From assembly GCF_900585905.1 (NCBI RefSeq), contig NZ_UTVH01000024.1, positions 62,001 to 126,000 on the forward strand: a stretch of DNA of 64,000 nt, written 5' to 3'. Made by a program: the position numbers and the translations under genes. The stretch is from Pseudomonas viridiflava. Its GTDB lineage: Bacteria > Pseudomonadota > Gammaproteobacteria > Pseudomonadales > Pseudomonadaceae. This document shows positions 34,066 through 46,120 of the stretch, one piece after another. The notes under the pieces are model-generated. The model searched no databases. It was not told the origin of the DNA and was given only the letters and a program-made list of their open reading frames with translations. Position 1 is the stretch's first letter. Every line of letters begins with the position of its first letter.

Positions 34066-34254
34066 TCACGCTCCAGGAAAAAGGGAAGGTAGTTAACCCG
34101 ATTCCCCCTCGAAAATTCACCTAACTATATACCGCACTTTGCCGCTGCGACTCATCATCAAACTGGATCGAATGGCATTCGCTGACCGATCTTCACTTGC
34201 CGGATTGCCCTGCGGCCCCTTCAATAGCAGCTCGATCCCTTTCAAGGAAGCGCC

Positions 34255-35256
34255 ATGAGCCCCCAGATCAATCGCCAGTTCTTGTTGACCAGACGCCCGT
34301 CAGGCGAGGCGAGCCGCGAAGATTTCATCTATCAACAGGTGCCGGTAGGTGAGCTGCAGGCCGGTCAGATTCTGCTCAAGAACCACTACCTGTCGCTGGA
34401 CCCGGCCATGCGCGGCTGGATGAACGAAGGCAAATCCTACATAGCGCCAGTGGCGCTGGGCGAGGTCATGCGAGCACTGGGCGTGGGCGAAGTGCTCGCC
34501 TCCAGCCACGAGCAGTTCGCCGTCGGTGATTTCGTTCAGGGCGCCGTCGGCGTTCAGGATTATTTCCTTGGTGAGCCCAAGGGTTTTTACAAGGTAGACC
34601 CGAAACTGGCGCCGTTGCCGCGCTATCTGTCAGCGCTGGGTATGACCGGTATGACTGCCTACTTTGCGTTGCTCGACGTCGGCGCACCGCAGAGCGGCGA
34701 TACTGTGGTGATTTCCGGTGCCGCAGGCGCGGTGGGCAGCGTGGCCGGGCAGATTGCCAAACTCAAAGGTTGTCGGGTCATCGGCATCGCCGGTGGTCAG
34801 CAGAAATGTCAGTCACTGATCGATGAGCTGGGTTTCGACGGCGTCATCGACTACAAGAGCGAAGATGTCCTTGCCGGTCTCAAGCGCGAGTGCCCGCAGG
34901 GCGTCAATGTCTACTTCGATAACGTCGGCGGCGATATCCTCGATGCGGTGCTGAGTCGGCTGGCCCCCAAGGCACGCGTGGTGATCTGCGGCGCCATCAG
35001 TCAGTACAACACCACGGCAGTAAAAGGACCAGGCAACTACCTGTCGTTGCTGGTCAATCGTGCGCGCATGGAAGGTTTTGTGGTCATGGATTACGCGAGC
35101 CGGTTCGCCGCGGCAGGCCAGGAGATGGCTGGCTGGATGAGCGAGGGCAAGCTCAAAAGCCGGGAACACATTGTCGAAGGCCTTGAGACCTTCCCGGAAA
35201 CCTTGCAGAAGCTGTTCAAAGGCGAGAACTTCGGCAAGCTGATCCTGAAAGTCTGA
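34255..35256 (+). CDS. NADP-dependent MDR oxidoreductase
   Basis: A 333-residue zinc-free medium-chain reductase of the CurA/leukotriene-B4-dehydrogenase type. Segments: LSLDPAMRGWMNEGKSY (substrate-domain signature), YLSALGMTGMTAYFALLDVG, the nucleotide loop ISGAAGAVGSVAGQIAKLKG and VYFDNVGGDILDAVLSRL. It reduces enones or alkenals with NADPH. AAGGAA is upstream of the ATG. It stands alone; the next gene is convergent. Confidence 0.93.
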   Translation: MSPQINRQFLLTRRPSGEASREDFIYQQVPVGELQAGQILLKNHYLSLDPAMRGWMNEGKSYIAPVALGEVMRALGVGEVLASSHEQFAVGDFVQGAVGVQDYFLGEPKGFYKVDPKLAPLPRYLSALGMTGMTAYFALLDVGAPQSGDTVVISGAAGAVGSVAGQIAKLKGCRVIGIAGGQQKCQSLIDELGFDGVIDYKSEDVLAGLKRECPQGVNVYFDNVGGDILDAVLSRLAPKARVVICGAISQYNTTAVKGPGNYLSLLVNRARMEGFVVMDYASRFAAAGQEMAGWMSEGKLKSREHIVEGLETFPETLQKLFKGENFGKLILKV

Positions 35257-35339
35257 GGGTCTTAAAGCGGCGACGGATTCAGCCCATGACTGACCCATCG
35301 CCGCGGTTATTCAACGCCACGGCGCAGACACCCAGCCCG

Positions 35340-36506
35340 TTACTGCGCCTGCAACACCTCATCGGCCTTGCCACCGGCGCCCTGGATCACCAGGTGAATG
35401 AAATGCAGCTTGCCGATGACGGCAGGTGGCAAAACGAACGGGTAAAAGTCGGGCTGGCCCATGCTGCGCGACAATTCGTTGAGCATGCTTGCCAGCTCGA
35501 TCCAGGCGTTGACGAAGGACAGAAACGCCGGACCGCCCGGATGCTGCGGGTCGTACAGGGTCTCTGGCGGGAATGGCTGGAAATCCAGCTCCATGTCACG
35601 CGCACTCATGCCAAAGCCCAGCGCAGTATCCACCGCGTCCATCATGTGCAGGTAATGCGCCCACGTCTCTGCCCAGTCTTCCCATGGGTGCATGGTGGCG
35701 TAAGCGCTGACAAAGTTCTCCTGCCAGTCTGCCGGGGCACCGTGCTGGTAGTGATGATCCAGGGCCTCGGCGTAACTCGCGCGTTCATCGCCGAACAGGT
35801 TGCGAAAGCCTTCTTCCCAGCGGCTCTGAGCAATCAACCGGTCCCAGTAATAGTGGCCGACTTCATGGCGGAAATGGCCCAGCAGGGTGCGATAAGGCTC
35901 ATGCATGTCGACCCGGACTTTTTCCCGGTGGGCGTCGTCGGCTTCCTTGACGTCCAGGGTGATCAAGCCATTGGCATGGCCGGTGGTCGGCGGTTTGCCT
36001 TCCAGGTCAACGCCGACGAAATCGAAAGCCAGACCACGTTCTTCGTCCTGGGTTTTGGAAATGACTTTCAGGCCCAGCGTGATCAGTTGCGCCACCAGCC
36101 GCCGTTTGGCTGTCTCGACCTTGCGCCAGCGTTCGCCGTTCTCGACGATGGACAGGTCCGGGATGGTCCTGTTGAGGCTGCAGGCGATGCAGAAATCACC
36201 GGCATTGAGCGCCGGAAACACCCAGTTGCAAGCGGCTGGCGTGGCGAGGTTGGCGCAGCGTCGATAAAGCCCGGCGCCGGGCTCGTCGCTCATGCGCCAG
36301 CTGTGTTGATCCGGCCCGGCCTCGAACGCCGCCATGCGGCCCTGCTCCGGCAAGTAGCCCAACGCGGCATTGCAGGCCAGGCACTGCGTGTTGGGAAAGA
36401 AGATCGGCTGGCCGCATCGGCACTGCCAGACTTTACTGTGGCGTTTGCTCTCACCGATGAAGGGCGCGGCGATGCGCGAACTGAGTTGCTCGAAAAACCG
36501 GAACAT
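35340..36506 (-). CDS. zinc-binding metallopeptidase with zinc ribbon
   Basis: A 388-residue protein of the putative zinc-binding metallopeptidase family (Peptidase_Mx). An N-terminal zinc ribbon has pairs WQCRCGQPIFF and TQCLACNAAL; a second pair follows in DFCIACSLN (about 106-114). The peptidase motif HEVGHYYWDRL (HExxH-like, here HEVGH) lies near residue 222, with a downstream Glu/His-rich region WEDWAETWAHYLHMMDAVD as third ligand. No signal peptide. Activity is unproven. Site CAGGAG precedes ATG 36506. Confidence 0.88.
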   Translation of the reverse strand: MFRFFEQLSSRIAAPFIGESKRHSKVWQCRCGQPIFFPNTQCLACNAALGYLPEQGRMAAFEAGPDQHSWRMSDEPGAGLYRRCANLATPAACNWVFPALNAGDFCIACSLNRTIPDLSIVENGERWRKVETAKRRLVAQLITLGLKVISKTQDEERGLAFDFVGVDLEGKPPTTGHANGLITLDVKEADDAHREKVRVDMHEPYRTLLGHFRHEVGHYYWDRLIAQSRWEEGFRNLFGDERASYAEALDHHYQHGAPADWQENFVSAYATMHPWEDWAETWAHYLHMMDAVDTALGFGMSARDMELDFQPFPPETLYDPQHPGGPAFLSFVNAWIELASMLNELSRSMGQPDFYPFVLPPAVIGKLHFIHLVIQGAGGKADEVLQAQ

Positions 36507-36656
36507 GGCGATCTCCTGTAGGCCAGCAAGCACTAGATCACCGCCTCGACCGGTCGTTCCGTTGACGCTGATGAAGCGCCTGCTCAGCGAGCATGTACCC
36601 CGCCATCCCTCAAAAACCCTGACGATGAGCCTGTCCGGGCAAGCGGCGATCAGGCC

Positions 36657-39005
<2,349 letters not shown>

Positions 39006-39011
39006 TCAAAG

Positions 39012-39035
39012 CAAAAGAGCAGCCTAGGCTGCTCT
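39012..39035 (-). terminator. palindromic terminator of zipA, just upstream of ligA
   Basis: AGAGCAGCCTAGGCTGCTCT (39016-39035) is a perfect 20-base palindrome; on the minus strand it runs into TTTTGCTTT. It fits the end of the zipA transcript, yet ends only 22 bases before the ligA start codon. Confidence 0.75.
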
Positions 39036-39060
39036 ATGTGTAGATTCGCTGCAGACCAAT

Positions 39061-39136
39061 TGCAGGAGCCAACTGGTTGGCGACAGGCGCAGCGCGCTTC
39101 TGCTGCAATCCGCCTCGCCAACAAGTTGGCTCCTAC
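39061..39136. repeat. REPIN, type B
   Basis: GCAGGAGCCAACTGGTTGGCGA and, inverted, TCGCCAACAAGTTGGCTCCTAC form a paired palindromic element between zipA and ligA. It shares its halves with the element at 50769-50833 and differs from the type A element at 5730. Each half has an internal dyad (CCAACTxGTTGG). Confidence 0.85.
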
Positions 39137-39155
39137 AGGACCTGCATCCTGACGA

Positions 39156-39995
39156 TCAACGACGATGCGTCAGGGCGCGGCGTTCGAACTCGACGATGCG
39201 CTGACGGTAATGCTCGATGGTTTGCGCTGTCATCACACTGCGCTGGTCATCTTTGAGTTCACCGTTGAGCTCGTGAGCCAGTTTGCGCGCTGCCGCCACC
39301 ATCACGTCGAACGCCTGCTTGGGATGACGCGGCCCCGGCAGGCCGAGGAAGAAACTCACGGCGCGGGTGCTGAAATGATCGATGTCATCGAGATCAAACA
39401 CACCGGGCTTGACCGCATTAGCCATGGAGAACAGCACTTCGCCGTTACCCGCCATGCTTTCGTGGCGATGGAAAATGTCCATTTCGCCGAACCGCAGGCC
39501 GCTTTCGAGAATGTTCTGCAGCAACGCCGGGCCTTTGAAACCACTTTCATCGCGGCAAATCACACTGATCACCAGCACTTCTTCAACCGGCGGCAGGTCC
39601 TTGTCTTCAGTGATGCGCTGGGCAGGCTTGTCGTCCTTGAAATCATCGTCACGTCCAGTGAACAGGCTAGGACCGTCGAGATCAAGGTTGAGGTCGCCCT
39701 GCTGCGGTTCATCCTTGCGTTTATTAGCGCGTTTACTTTCCCGTGGCGTGGCGCTCATCGAAGGCAGGTCGCCTTCATCCAGCTGTGGCTCCTTGTGGCT
39801 GTCGAGCACACGTGGCGGCCCCAGCACCTCGGCGGACGAAGGTTCGTCATCATCCGGCAGGTTGGAAAAGCTCCGGTCGAGCCTGAATTTCAGTTTTCCC
39901 TTGCTGCCGCGCATACGGCGCCAGCCGTCAAAAAGAATACCGGCAATGACAATGATGCCGATGACGATCAGCCACTCGCGCAGACCGATTTCCAT
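39156..39995 (-). CDS. zipA: cell division protein ZipA
   Basis: A 279-residue division protein that anchors FtsZ to the inner membrane. A single N-terminal span ([18 protein letters not shown], residues 5-22), a basic patch ([16 protein letters not shown]), a charged Pro/Glu/Asp linker (about 45-135) and a C-terminal FtsZ-binding domain (about 138-275) with [19 protein letters not shown] and [20 protein letters not shown]. Length is normal. It lies between smc and ligA, the classic Pseudomonas order. Confidence 0.96.
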   Translation of the reverse strand: MEIGLREWLIVIGIIVIAGILFDGWRRMRGSKGKLKFRLDRSFSNLPDDDEPSSAEVLGPPRVLDSHKEPQLDEGDLPSMSATPRESKRANKRKDEPQQGDLNLDLDGPSLFTGRDDDFKDDKPAQRITEDKDLPPVEEVLVISVICRDESGFKGPALLQNILESGLRFGEMDIFHRHESMAGNGEVLFSMANAVKPGVFDLDDIDHFSTRAVSFFLGLPGPRHPKQAFDVMVAAARKLAHELNGELKDDQRSVMTAQTIEHYRQRIVEFERRALTHRR

Positions 39996-40236
39996 GTAAT
40001 CCAGTGCCTCTAATAAAGAATGCTGAAAATAAGGGCCTAAACCCCTTTAAAACGTGGTGCCAAGTCCATGTTCTGACTGGCAATTTGCCCACGCGAAAAG
40101 AAAAAGTGGACATTAAGCTAGCACGACCAAAGGCAACTTTACACCGTCTGTTACATCTGGTTGCTGCGGATTGCGATAACTCCTACACACACCCTGCGCC
40201 GGGCCGAAGTCAAAAGCCCTGTTCAGGGCACCACTG

Positions 40237-43200
40237 TCAGCTCTCCACCAGCGCCATTGCCTCTTCCACATCGACTGCAACAAGCCGCGAACAGCCCGGC
40301 TCGTGCATGGTCACACCCATCAGTTGATCCGCCATTTCCATCGCGATCTTGTTGTGGGTGATGTAGATGAACTGCACGGTTTGCGACATCTCCTTGACCA
40401 GCCGCGCATAGCGCCCGACGTTGGCGTCATCCAGCGGCGCATCCACTTCGTCGAGCATGCAGAACGGCGCCGGGTTGAGTTTGAAAATGGCAAAAACCAG
40501 TGCCAGCGCGGTCAGTGCCTTCTCGCCGCCCGACAGCAGATGGATCGTGCTGTTCTTCTTGCCAGGCGGGCGCGCCATGATCGTTACCCCTGTATCGAGT
40601 AAATCTTCGCCCGTCAGTTCCAAATAAGCAGAGCCGCCACCGAAAACTTTTGGAAAAAGTGCCTGAATTCCGCTGTTTATCTGATCAAAGGTGTCCTTGA
40701 AGCGATTACGGGTTTCCTTGTCGATCTTGCGGATCACGTTTTCCAGGGTTTCCAGTGCCTCCACCAGATCGGCGTTTTGCGCATCCAGATAGCGCTTGCG
40801 CTCGGACTGCTGCTGATATTCGTCGATGGCGGCCAGGTTGATCGCACCCAGGCGCTGAATCCGCCCGGCGATACGTTCGAGCTCCTCTTCGGCATCCTTT
40901 TCATTGGCCTGGGCCGTCAATGTGGCAAGCACGCCATGCAGGTCATAGCCGTCTTCCAGCAACTGGTCCTGCAACGCCGTGCGCCGCACGGTCAGCGATT
41001 GCCACTCCATGCGCTGCTGTTCGAGCTGCCCGCGCAGCAACTGCGATTGCTGCTCGGCCTGAGTACGGCGTTTTTCCGCGTCGCGCAACTGGAGGTCGGC
41101 ATCTTCCAGCGCATTCTTGGCGGTGCGCATCTCGTCGTCCACCGCCATGCGCCGCTCGAGTAATTCTTCAAGTTTCAGGCGCAGCTCTTCCAGCGGCGCT
41201 TCGCCCTCTTCCAGATTGAGATTGAGCTGCTCGCGCTTCTCGCTCAGGCGCTCGGACTGCATCTCCAGACGCTCCAGTGCCTGGCGAGTGGAATCGTGCT
41301 GCGCCCGCAGCGAACCCAGACGCACGGCCAACTGATGCGCGTGGTCCTTGTGCTGCCGGGCTTCCTGGCGAATCCGGTCGAGCCGTTCACGCAGGCTGTC
41401 GCGCTCGACCTGCAGCGACTCGCGCTGCTCGGTATCCAGCGCCATGCTGTCCAGCGCATCTTGCAATTGCAGACGCGATTCGCCCAGTTGCTCATGCTCG
41501 ATGGCGCGCTGCTCAGCCAGTTCGGCCAGCTCTTCATCAAGACGCGAGCGGCGTAATGTCAGTTGCTCGACTTTGACTTTGGCCGCCGACAGCTGCGCGC
41601 GCAGTTCGCTCTGCTGGCGGGTTTCATCCTGCACCTGGCGGCGCAGATCTTCGCGGCCCTGCTCCTGGCGCGACTGCTGATCGCGCAGGTGCAGCAGTTG
41701 CTCTTCAAGGCTTTCGAGACTGGCTTCGCGTTCATCGCGTTCCAGTTCGAGCCGTTGCAGCTCATGCCCCCGGGCGAGCACGCCGCTTTGTGCTTCACTG
41801 GCGCGGCGCACCCGCAGGAAATTGCGCCCGACCCAGTAGCCATCGCGACTGATCAGGCTTTGCCCGACGCCCAACTGAGCGCGCTCGGCCAGTGCCTGAT
41901 CAAGGGTGTGCACCGGGCGAACCTGGCCGAGCCAGCTCGACAGGTCCATGGCGCTGTCGACCTTGTCCAGCAGGCTGCCGGTCATCGGGCTGGCGGCACT
42001 GCTGCCGGCGCTGACCAGGCGCAGGTCACCCTGTTCGAAGCCGACCAGATCCAGCGCGTCGAAATCGTCCACCAGCACCGCTTGCAGGTCTGCGCCCAGT
42101 ACGGTTTCCACGGCCAGCTCCCAGCCTGCCTCGACTTGCAGCCCTTCGGCCAGCCGGGGACGCTCGGCCAGCTCGTGGGCGCGCAGCCACTCGGCGGTGC
42201 CGCTGTCCGGGTCCAGGGCCGCCTGCTGCAAGGCCTCCAGTGAAGCCAGACGGCCATTGAGTCGCTGCAGCTCGCCCTGAGCCTGCTGTTGCGCCTGGCT
42301 GGCGCGCTGCAACTCATTGCGCAAATGCTCCAGCCGCTCCACTGCCTGTTCTTCGCTCAGGTGCAGTTCTTCCAGGGTCATGTCCCGAGCGGCGAGGTCT
42401 TCGTCCAGCTGCGCGATCGCTGCGTCTTCCGGATCGGCCTTGAGCAATTGCAGCTCCTCACCCAGGCGACGCTGACGCTCGGCCAGACGTTCCAGGCTGT
42501 GTTCGAGCTGTTGAATGCGCGACTGCTGCACCTCGGCCTGACGTCGGGGCTCGGCCGATTGCAGGTTGAAGCTGTCCCACTTCTCCTGCCAGCCGTGCAT
42601 GGCGCTTTCAGCCTCTTCCAGCGAGGCAGCGGACTCCTCGGCGGCAGCGCTGGTCATTTCCTGCTCGGGTTCGAGCATTTCAAGCTCTTCACCCAGCGTC
42701 GCCAGCAAGGTGCGGTCATGGCCCAGGTGTGATTCCGTTTCCTGCCGGGCCCGCTCGGCCTCGCGCAGGTCGTCCTGCAGTTGCCGCAGGCGCTGCTGAC
42801 CGTGCTGGATGCTCTGCTCGACGCGGGCGATATCGCCGCCCACGGAATAGAAGCGGCCCTGCACCAGGTTGAACCGCTCGGACAACTCATGATGGCCGTC
42901 GCGCAGGCGTTCAATGCTGGCATCAGCGCTGCGCTGATCAGCCACCAGCGCTTCGAAACCCACCTCCTGATTGCCGATCACCGCCTCGCGCTGACCCACC
43001 TGTTCATTCAGCGCCTGCCAGCGCAATGCCGACAGTTGCGCCTTGAGCTGGCGCTCTTCGGCCTTGTATTCCTGATACTTCTCCGCGGCCTGGGCCTGAC
43101 GGTGCAGACGTTCCAGCTGGCGTTCCAGTTCCTCGCGCAGGTCGGTCAGGCGGGCCAGGTTGTCATGGGTGCGGCGGATGCGGTTTTCGGTTTCCCGTCG

Positions 43201-43728
43201 CCGCTCCTTGTATTTGGAGATACCCGCCGCTTCTTCGATGAAATTGCGCAGGTCTTCGGGTTTGGCTTCGATCAGCTTCGAGATCATCCCCTGCTCGATG
43301 ATCGAGTAGCTGCGCGGGCCCAGGCCAGTGCCGAGGAAAATATCGGTGATGTCGCGGCGACGGCATTTAGTGCCGTTCAGGTAATAAGTGTTCTGGCTGT
43401 CGCGGGTAACCTTGCGGCGGATGGAGATTTCCGCATAGCTGGCGTACTCGCCCACCAGGGTGGCGTCGGAATTATCGAACACCAACTCGATGCTGGCCTG
43501 GCTCACCGGTTTGCGGCTGGTGGACCCGTTGAAAATGACGTCGGTCATCGACTCGCCACGCAGGTTCTTGGCCGAGCTCTCGCCCATGACCCAGCGCACC
43601 GCGTCGATGATGTTGGATTTGCCGCAGCCGTTGGGGCCGACGACAGCCGCCATGTTGCTGGGGAAGTTCACCGTGGTGGGGTCGACGAAGGACTTGAACC
43701 CCGCCAGCTTGATGCACTTGAGCCGCAT
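40237..43728 (-). CDS. smc: chromosome segregation ATPase Smc
   Basis: A 1163-residue SMC protein. Walker A VVGPNGCGKSNIIDAV (about 29-44); first coiled coil (about 165-500); hinge (about 505-640, LQVEAGWELAVETVLGADL); second coiled coil (about 660-1000); C-terminal signature HLLSGGEKALTALALVFAI and Walker B FCMLDEVDAPLDDANV. It organises the origin region with ScpA/ScpB. The C-terminal part has the usual Q-rich loop. The gntR stop-side gene starts its own frame three bases upstream of smc's start region, so gntR and smc are adjacent on the same strand. Confidence 0.97.
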   Translation of the reverse strand: MRLKCIKLAGFKSFVDPTTVNFPSNMAAVVGPNGCGKSNIIDAVRWVMGESSAKNLRGESMTDVIFNGSTSRKPVSQASIELVFDNSDATLVGEYASYAEISIRRKVTRDSQNTYYLNGTKCRRRDITDIFLGTGLGPRSYSIIEQGMISKLIEAKPEDLRNFIEEAAGISKYKERRRETENRIRRTHDNLARLTDLREELERQLERLHRQAQAAEKYQEYKAEERQLKAQLSALRWQALNEQVGQREAVIGNQEVGFEALVADQRSADASIERLRDGHHELSERFNLVQGRFYSVGGDIARVEQSIQHGQQRLRQLQDDLREAERARQETESHLGHDRTLLATLGEELEMLEPEQEMTSAAAEESAASLEEAESAMHGWQEKWDSFNLQSAEPRRQAEVQQSRIQQLEHSLERLAERQRRLGEELQLLKADPEDAAIAQLDEDLAARDMTLEELHLSEEQAVERLEHLRNELQRASQAQQQAQGELQRLNGRLASLEALQQAALDPDSGTAEWLRAHELAERPRLAEGLQVEAGWELAVETVLGADLQAVLVDDFDALDLVGFEQGDLRLVSAGSSAASPMTGSLLDKVDSAMDLSSWLGQVRPVHTLDQALAERAQLGVGQSLISRDGYWVGRNFLRVRRASEAQSGVLARGHELQRLELERDEREASLESLEEQLLHLRDQQSRQEQGREDLRRQVQDETRQQSELRAQLSAAKVKVEQLTLRRSRLDEELAELAEQRAIEHEQLGESRLQLQDALDSMALDTEQRESLQVERDSLRERLDRIRQEARQHKDHAHQLAVRLGSLRAQHDSTRQALERLEMQSERLSEKREQLNLNLEEGEAPLEELRLKLEELLERRMAVDDEMRTAKNALEDADLQLRDAEKRRTQAEQQSQLLRGQLEQQRMEWQSLTVRRTALQDQLLEDGYDLHGVLATLTAQANEKDAEEELERIAGRIQRLGAINLAAIDEYQQQSERKRYLDAQNADLVEALETLENVIRKIDKETRNRFKDTFDQINSGIQALFPKVFGGGSAYLELTGEDLLDTGVTIMARPPGKKNSTIHLLSGGEKALTALALVFAIFKLNPAPFCMLDEVDAPLDDANVGRYARLVKEMSQTVQFIYITHNKIAMEMADQLMGVTMHEPGCSRLVAVDVEEAMALVES

Positions 43729-43731
43729 GGG

Positions 43732-44391
43732 TCAGTGGGCGCCCAGTGCCGAGAGCACGATCTGGCAACTGCGCTGGCCGTAATCGGTAAGCACCCGGCG
43801 CACTTGGGCAGTGTCGCGGGCCATTACGGCAGCGAGCAACTGCTCGAACAGGGTCAGGTAGTCGCTCATTTCCGCCTTGCGCTGCTCCAGCGCGAAGTAA
43901 TAGCTGCGGCTCATGGCAGGCTGCAGATTATCCACGGTCTCTTGCAGATACGGATTGTCGGCAAAGGGGTAGGCAGCGCGCATGATATTGAAGCAGTCCT
44001 CGACGAATGACTTCACATCCTGCGCTTCGTAGCTGGCAATCAGGCGTTGTTGAATCTGCAGAAACGGCGCCAGATCACTCTGCTGCTGCCATTTTTGCGC
44101 CACGGCGTTGCCCAGCAGAATGTACAGCTCGCCCATCAGCGTGCACAGGCTTTGCACATTGTGGGCATTGAGTTCAGTGACCTGCGCGCCACGGCGCGGC
44201 AGAATCGCGACCAGGTGGCGGCGCTCAAGGATCAACAACGCTTCGCGCACCGACCCGCGGCTGACATTGAGCGCCAGCGTGACCTTCTGTTCCTGGATGC
44301 GCTCGCCCGGCTTCAGTTCGCCACGGATGATCCGCTCGGCAAGGTGGTGAGCAATTTGCTCGGCGAGGCTGTCGGGCGCCTTGAACGTCAT
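43732..44391 (-). CDS. GntR-family (FCD/FadR subfamily) regulator
   Basis: A 219-residue regulator. The N-terminal winged helix (about 5-70) has EQIAHHLAERIIRGELKPGE and VSRGSVREALLILERRHLV, hallmarks of GntR. The C-terminal FCD domain (about 80-215) binds an effector, probably with a metal ion. It is divergent from xdhA across 274 bases, so it is a candidate regulator of purine degradation; but it also sits directly upstream of smc on the same strand (3-base gap). Start ATG 44391 gives MTFKAPDSLAEQI; upstream in-frame codons lack similarity. Confidence 0.9.
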   Translation of the reverse strand: MTFKAPDSLAEQIAHHLAERIIRGELKPGERIQEQKVTLALNVSRGSVREALLILERRHLVAILPRRGAQVTELNAHNVQSLCTLMGELYILLGNAVAQKWQQQSDLAPFLQIQQRLIASYEAQDVKSFVEDCFNIMRAAYPFADNPYLQETVDNLQPAMSRSYYFALEQRKAEMSDYLTLFEQLLAAVMARDTAQVRRVLTDYGQRSCQIVLSALGAH

Positions 44392-44473
44392 GTCTTTCCA
44401 GATACCTGTAATAACCAAGCGGCGCAGTGTATCCCAACCCGGGCCAATGGCGCAGGGCCATACAGGTGGAAAC

Positions 44474-44489
44474 TGGCACGAAACCGGCA
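44474..44489 (+). promoter_or_regulatory. sigma-54-like promoter of xdhA
   Basis: TGGCACGAAACCGGCA has a perfect -24 heptamer (TGGCACG) and a GC at exact GG-N10-GC spacing, though the -12 element is CGGCA rather than TTGCA. It would start transcription near 44500, giving a 166-base leader that contains the inverted repeat at 44571-44607. Role inferred. Confidence 0.45.
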
Positions 44490-44570
44490 AATGTTTTGTC
44501 CGGTCAGGTATCACGCGTTTACGCTGCACCAGAGAAGGTCGGCGACGTGCCGGTGAAACCTGCAAATTCC

Positions 44571-44607
44571 TGACTTCATGGTCAGAAACCCGTTGACCAT
44601 GAAGTCA
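44571..44607. promoter_or_regulatory. 14-bp perfect inverted repeat between gntR and xdhA
   Basis: TGACTTCATGGTCA (44571-44584) and TGACCATGAAGTCA (44594-44607) are perfect reverse complements with a nine-base spacer, about 60 bases before the xdhA start. TGGTCA..TGACCA inside it resembles GntR/FadR operators. It may bind the adjacent GntR protein or fold in RNA as a leader hairpin; no T-run follows. Confidence 0.6.
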
Positions 44608-44665
44608 CACCTGATAGATTCAGCGACATGTCCGATGACCGGAAATAGTGCGCAGAGGGCCTTTC

Positions 44666-46120
44666 GTGATCCAATTTCTCGTTAACGACGAACTGCGCAG
44701 TGAGCACGTTCTGGACCCCAATCTGACCGTCCTCGATTATCTTCGCGAGCATCTGCACAAGACCGGCACCAAAGAAGGTTGCGCCAGCGGCGATTGTGGC
44801 GCCTGCACGGTAGTGGTGGGCGAGCTGCACACCGATGAATCCGGCACCGACAGCCTGCGCTACAGGAGCCTGAATGCCTGCCTCACCTTCGTTGCGGCGC
44901 TGCATGGCAAACAGCTGATCAGCGTCGAGGGCCTAAAGCATCAGGGGCAGTTGCACAGCGTGCAGCAGGCAATGGTCGACTGCCACGGTTCCCAGTGCGG
45001 CTTCTGCACCCCGGGTTTTGTCATGTCGCTGTTTGCCCTGCAGAAGAACAGCACCACTGCCGACGGCCAGCAGGCCCATGAAGCCCTGGCCGGCAATCTT
45101 TGCCGCTGCACCGGTTACCGACCAATCCTGCAGGCTGCAGAACAGGCGTGCAGGCAAACCGGGCCCGATCAGTTCGATCAGCGTCAGGCGCAGACCATCG
45201 CCCGCCTGCGCAGCATCGTGCCCAACAGCACCGCCGAGCTGGTGGATGGCGACAAGCGTTGCCTGGTACCGCTGACGGTCGCCGATCTGGCACATCTGTA
45301 TGAAGCCCACCCCCAGGCGAGGCTGCTGGCAGGCGGCACCGATCTGGCGCTGGAAGTGACCCAGTTGCACCGCGTGCTGCCGGTCATGATCCATGTCGGC
45401 AACATCGCCGAACTCAAGCGCATCGAGCACCACGATGACCATCTGCAGATCGGCGCAGCCACTTCCCTGACCGATTGCTATGCCGCGCTGGCCGCTGAAT
45501 ACCCCGATTTCGGTCAGTTGCTGCAGCGTTTCGCGTCTTTGCAGATCCGCAATCAGGGCACCCTGGGTGGCAACATCGGCAACGCATCGCCCATTGGTGA
45601 CGCCCCGCCGCTGCTGATCGCCCTGGGCGCGCAGCTGGTACTGCGCAAAGGTGAAACACGTCGCACCCTGGCGCTGGAGGACTACTTTGTCGACTACCGG
45701 GTAACCGCACGGCAAGACAGCGAGTTCATCGAAAGCATCATCGTGCCCCGTGCCAGCGCGGCGCGGCAGTTCCGTGCCTACAAGGTCTCGAAGCGCCTGG
45801 ACGACGACATATCAGCAGTGTGCGCGGCGTTCTGCCTGGAGATTGAACAGGGCGTGGTCAGCACGGCCCGTGCAGCGTTCGGTGGCATGGCCGCGACACC
45901 GCGACGCGCCACGCACTGCGAACAGGCACTGATCGGCGCGGCCTGGACCCAGGCCACCGTCGAAAAGGCGTGCGCCGCCCTGACCGAAGATTTCAGCCCG
46001 CTGTCGGACTTTCGCGCCAGCCGCGCTTATCGCTTGCTGACGGCGCAGAACCTGCTGCGCAAATACTTCATCGAACTGCAATCGCCGCACATCGAAACCC
46101 GGGTAACTGCTTATGTCTAA
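44666..46120 (+). CDS. xdhA: xanthine dehydrogenase small subunit (FeS/FAD)
   Basis: A 484-residue subunit of xanthine dehydrogenase, which oxidises hypoxanthine and xanthine to urate. Plant-type 2Fe-2S domain with Cys39/44/47 in CASGDCGACTV, second 2Fe-2S domain with QCGFCTPGF and LCRCTGYRPI, then FAD-binding (LLAGGTDLALEVTQLHRVLP, about 225; GTLGGNIGNASPIGDAPP, about 300) and CO-dehydrogenase flavoprotein C-terminal domain. GTG 44666 is preferred because AGAGGG lies upstream. It overlaps xdhB by eight bases. Confidence 0.97.
   Translation: MIQFLVNDELRSEHVLDPNLTVLDYLREHLHKTGTKEGCASGDCGACTVVVGELHTDESGTDSLRYRSLNACLTFVAALHGKQLISVEGLKHQGQLHSVQQAMVDCHGSQCGFCTPGFVMSLFALQKNSTTADGQQAHEALAGNLCRCTGYRPILQAAEQACRQTGPDQFDQRQAQTIARLRSIVPNSTAELVDGDKRCLVPLTVADLAHLYEAHPQARLLAGGTDLALEVTQLHRVLPVMIHVGNIAELKRIEHHDDHLQIGAATSLTDCYAALAAEYPDFGQLLQRFASLQIRNQGTLGGNIGNASPIGDAPPLLIALGAQLVLRKGETRRTLALEDYFVDYRVTARQDSEFIESIIVPRASAARQFRAYKVSKRLDDDISAVCAAFCLEIEQGVVSTARAAFGGMAATPRRATHCEQALIGAAWTQATVEKACAALTEDFSPLSDFRASRAYRLLTAQNLLRKYFIELQSPHIETRVTAYV

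Noticed and set aside
35286..36521. 411-codon open frame opposite the zinc peptidase
   Set aside because: The minus strand codes for a protein with zinc ribbon and HEVGH motif; the plus frame has no motif.
42781..44010. 409-codon open frame opposite smc and gntR
   Set aside because: Shadow of the Smc coiled-coil coding bias; spans two real genes in the other direction.
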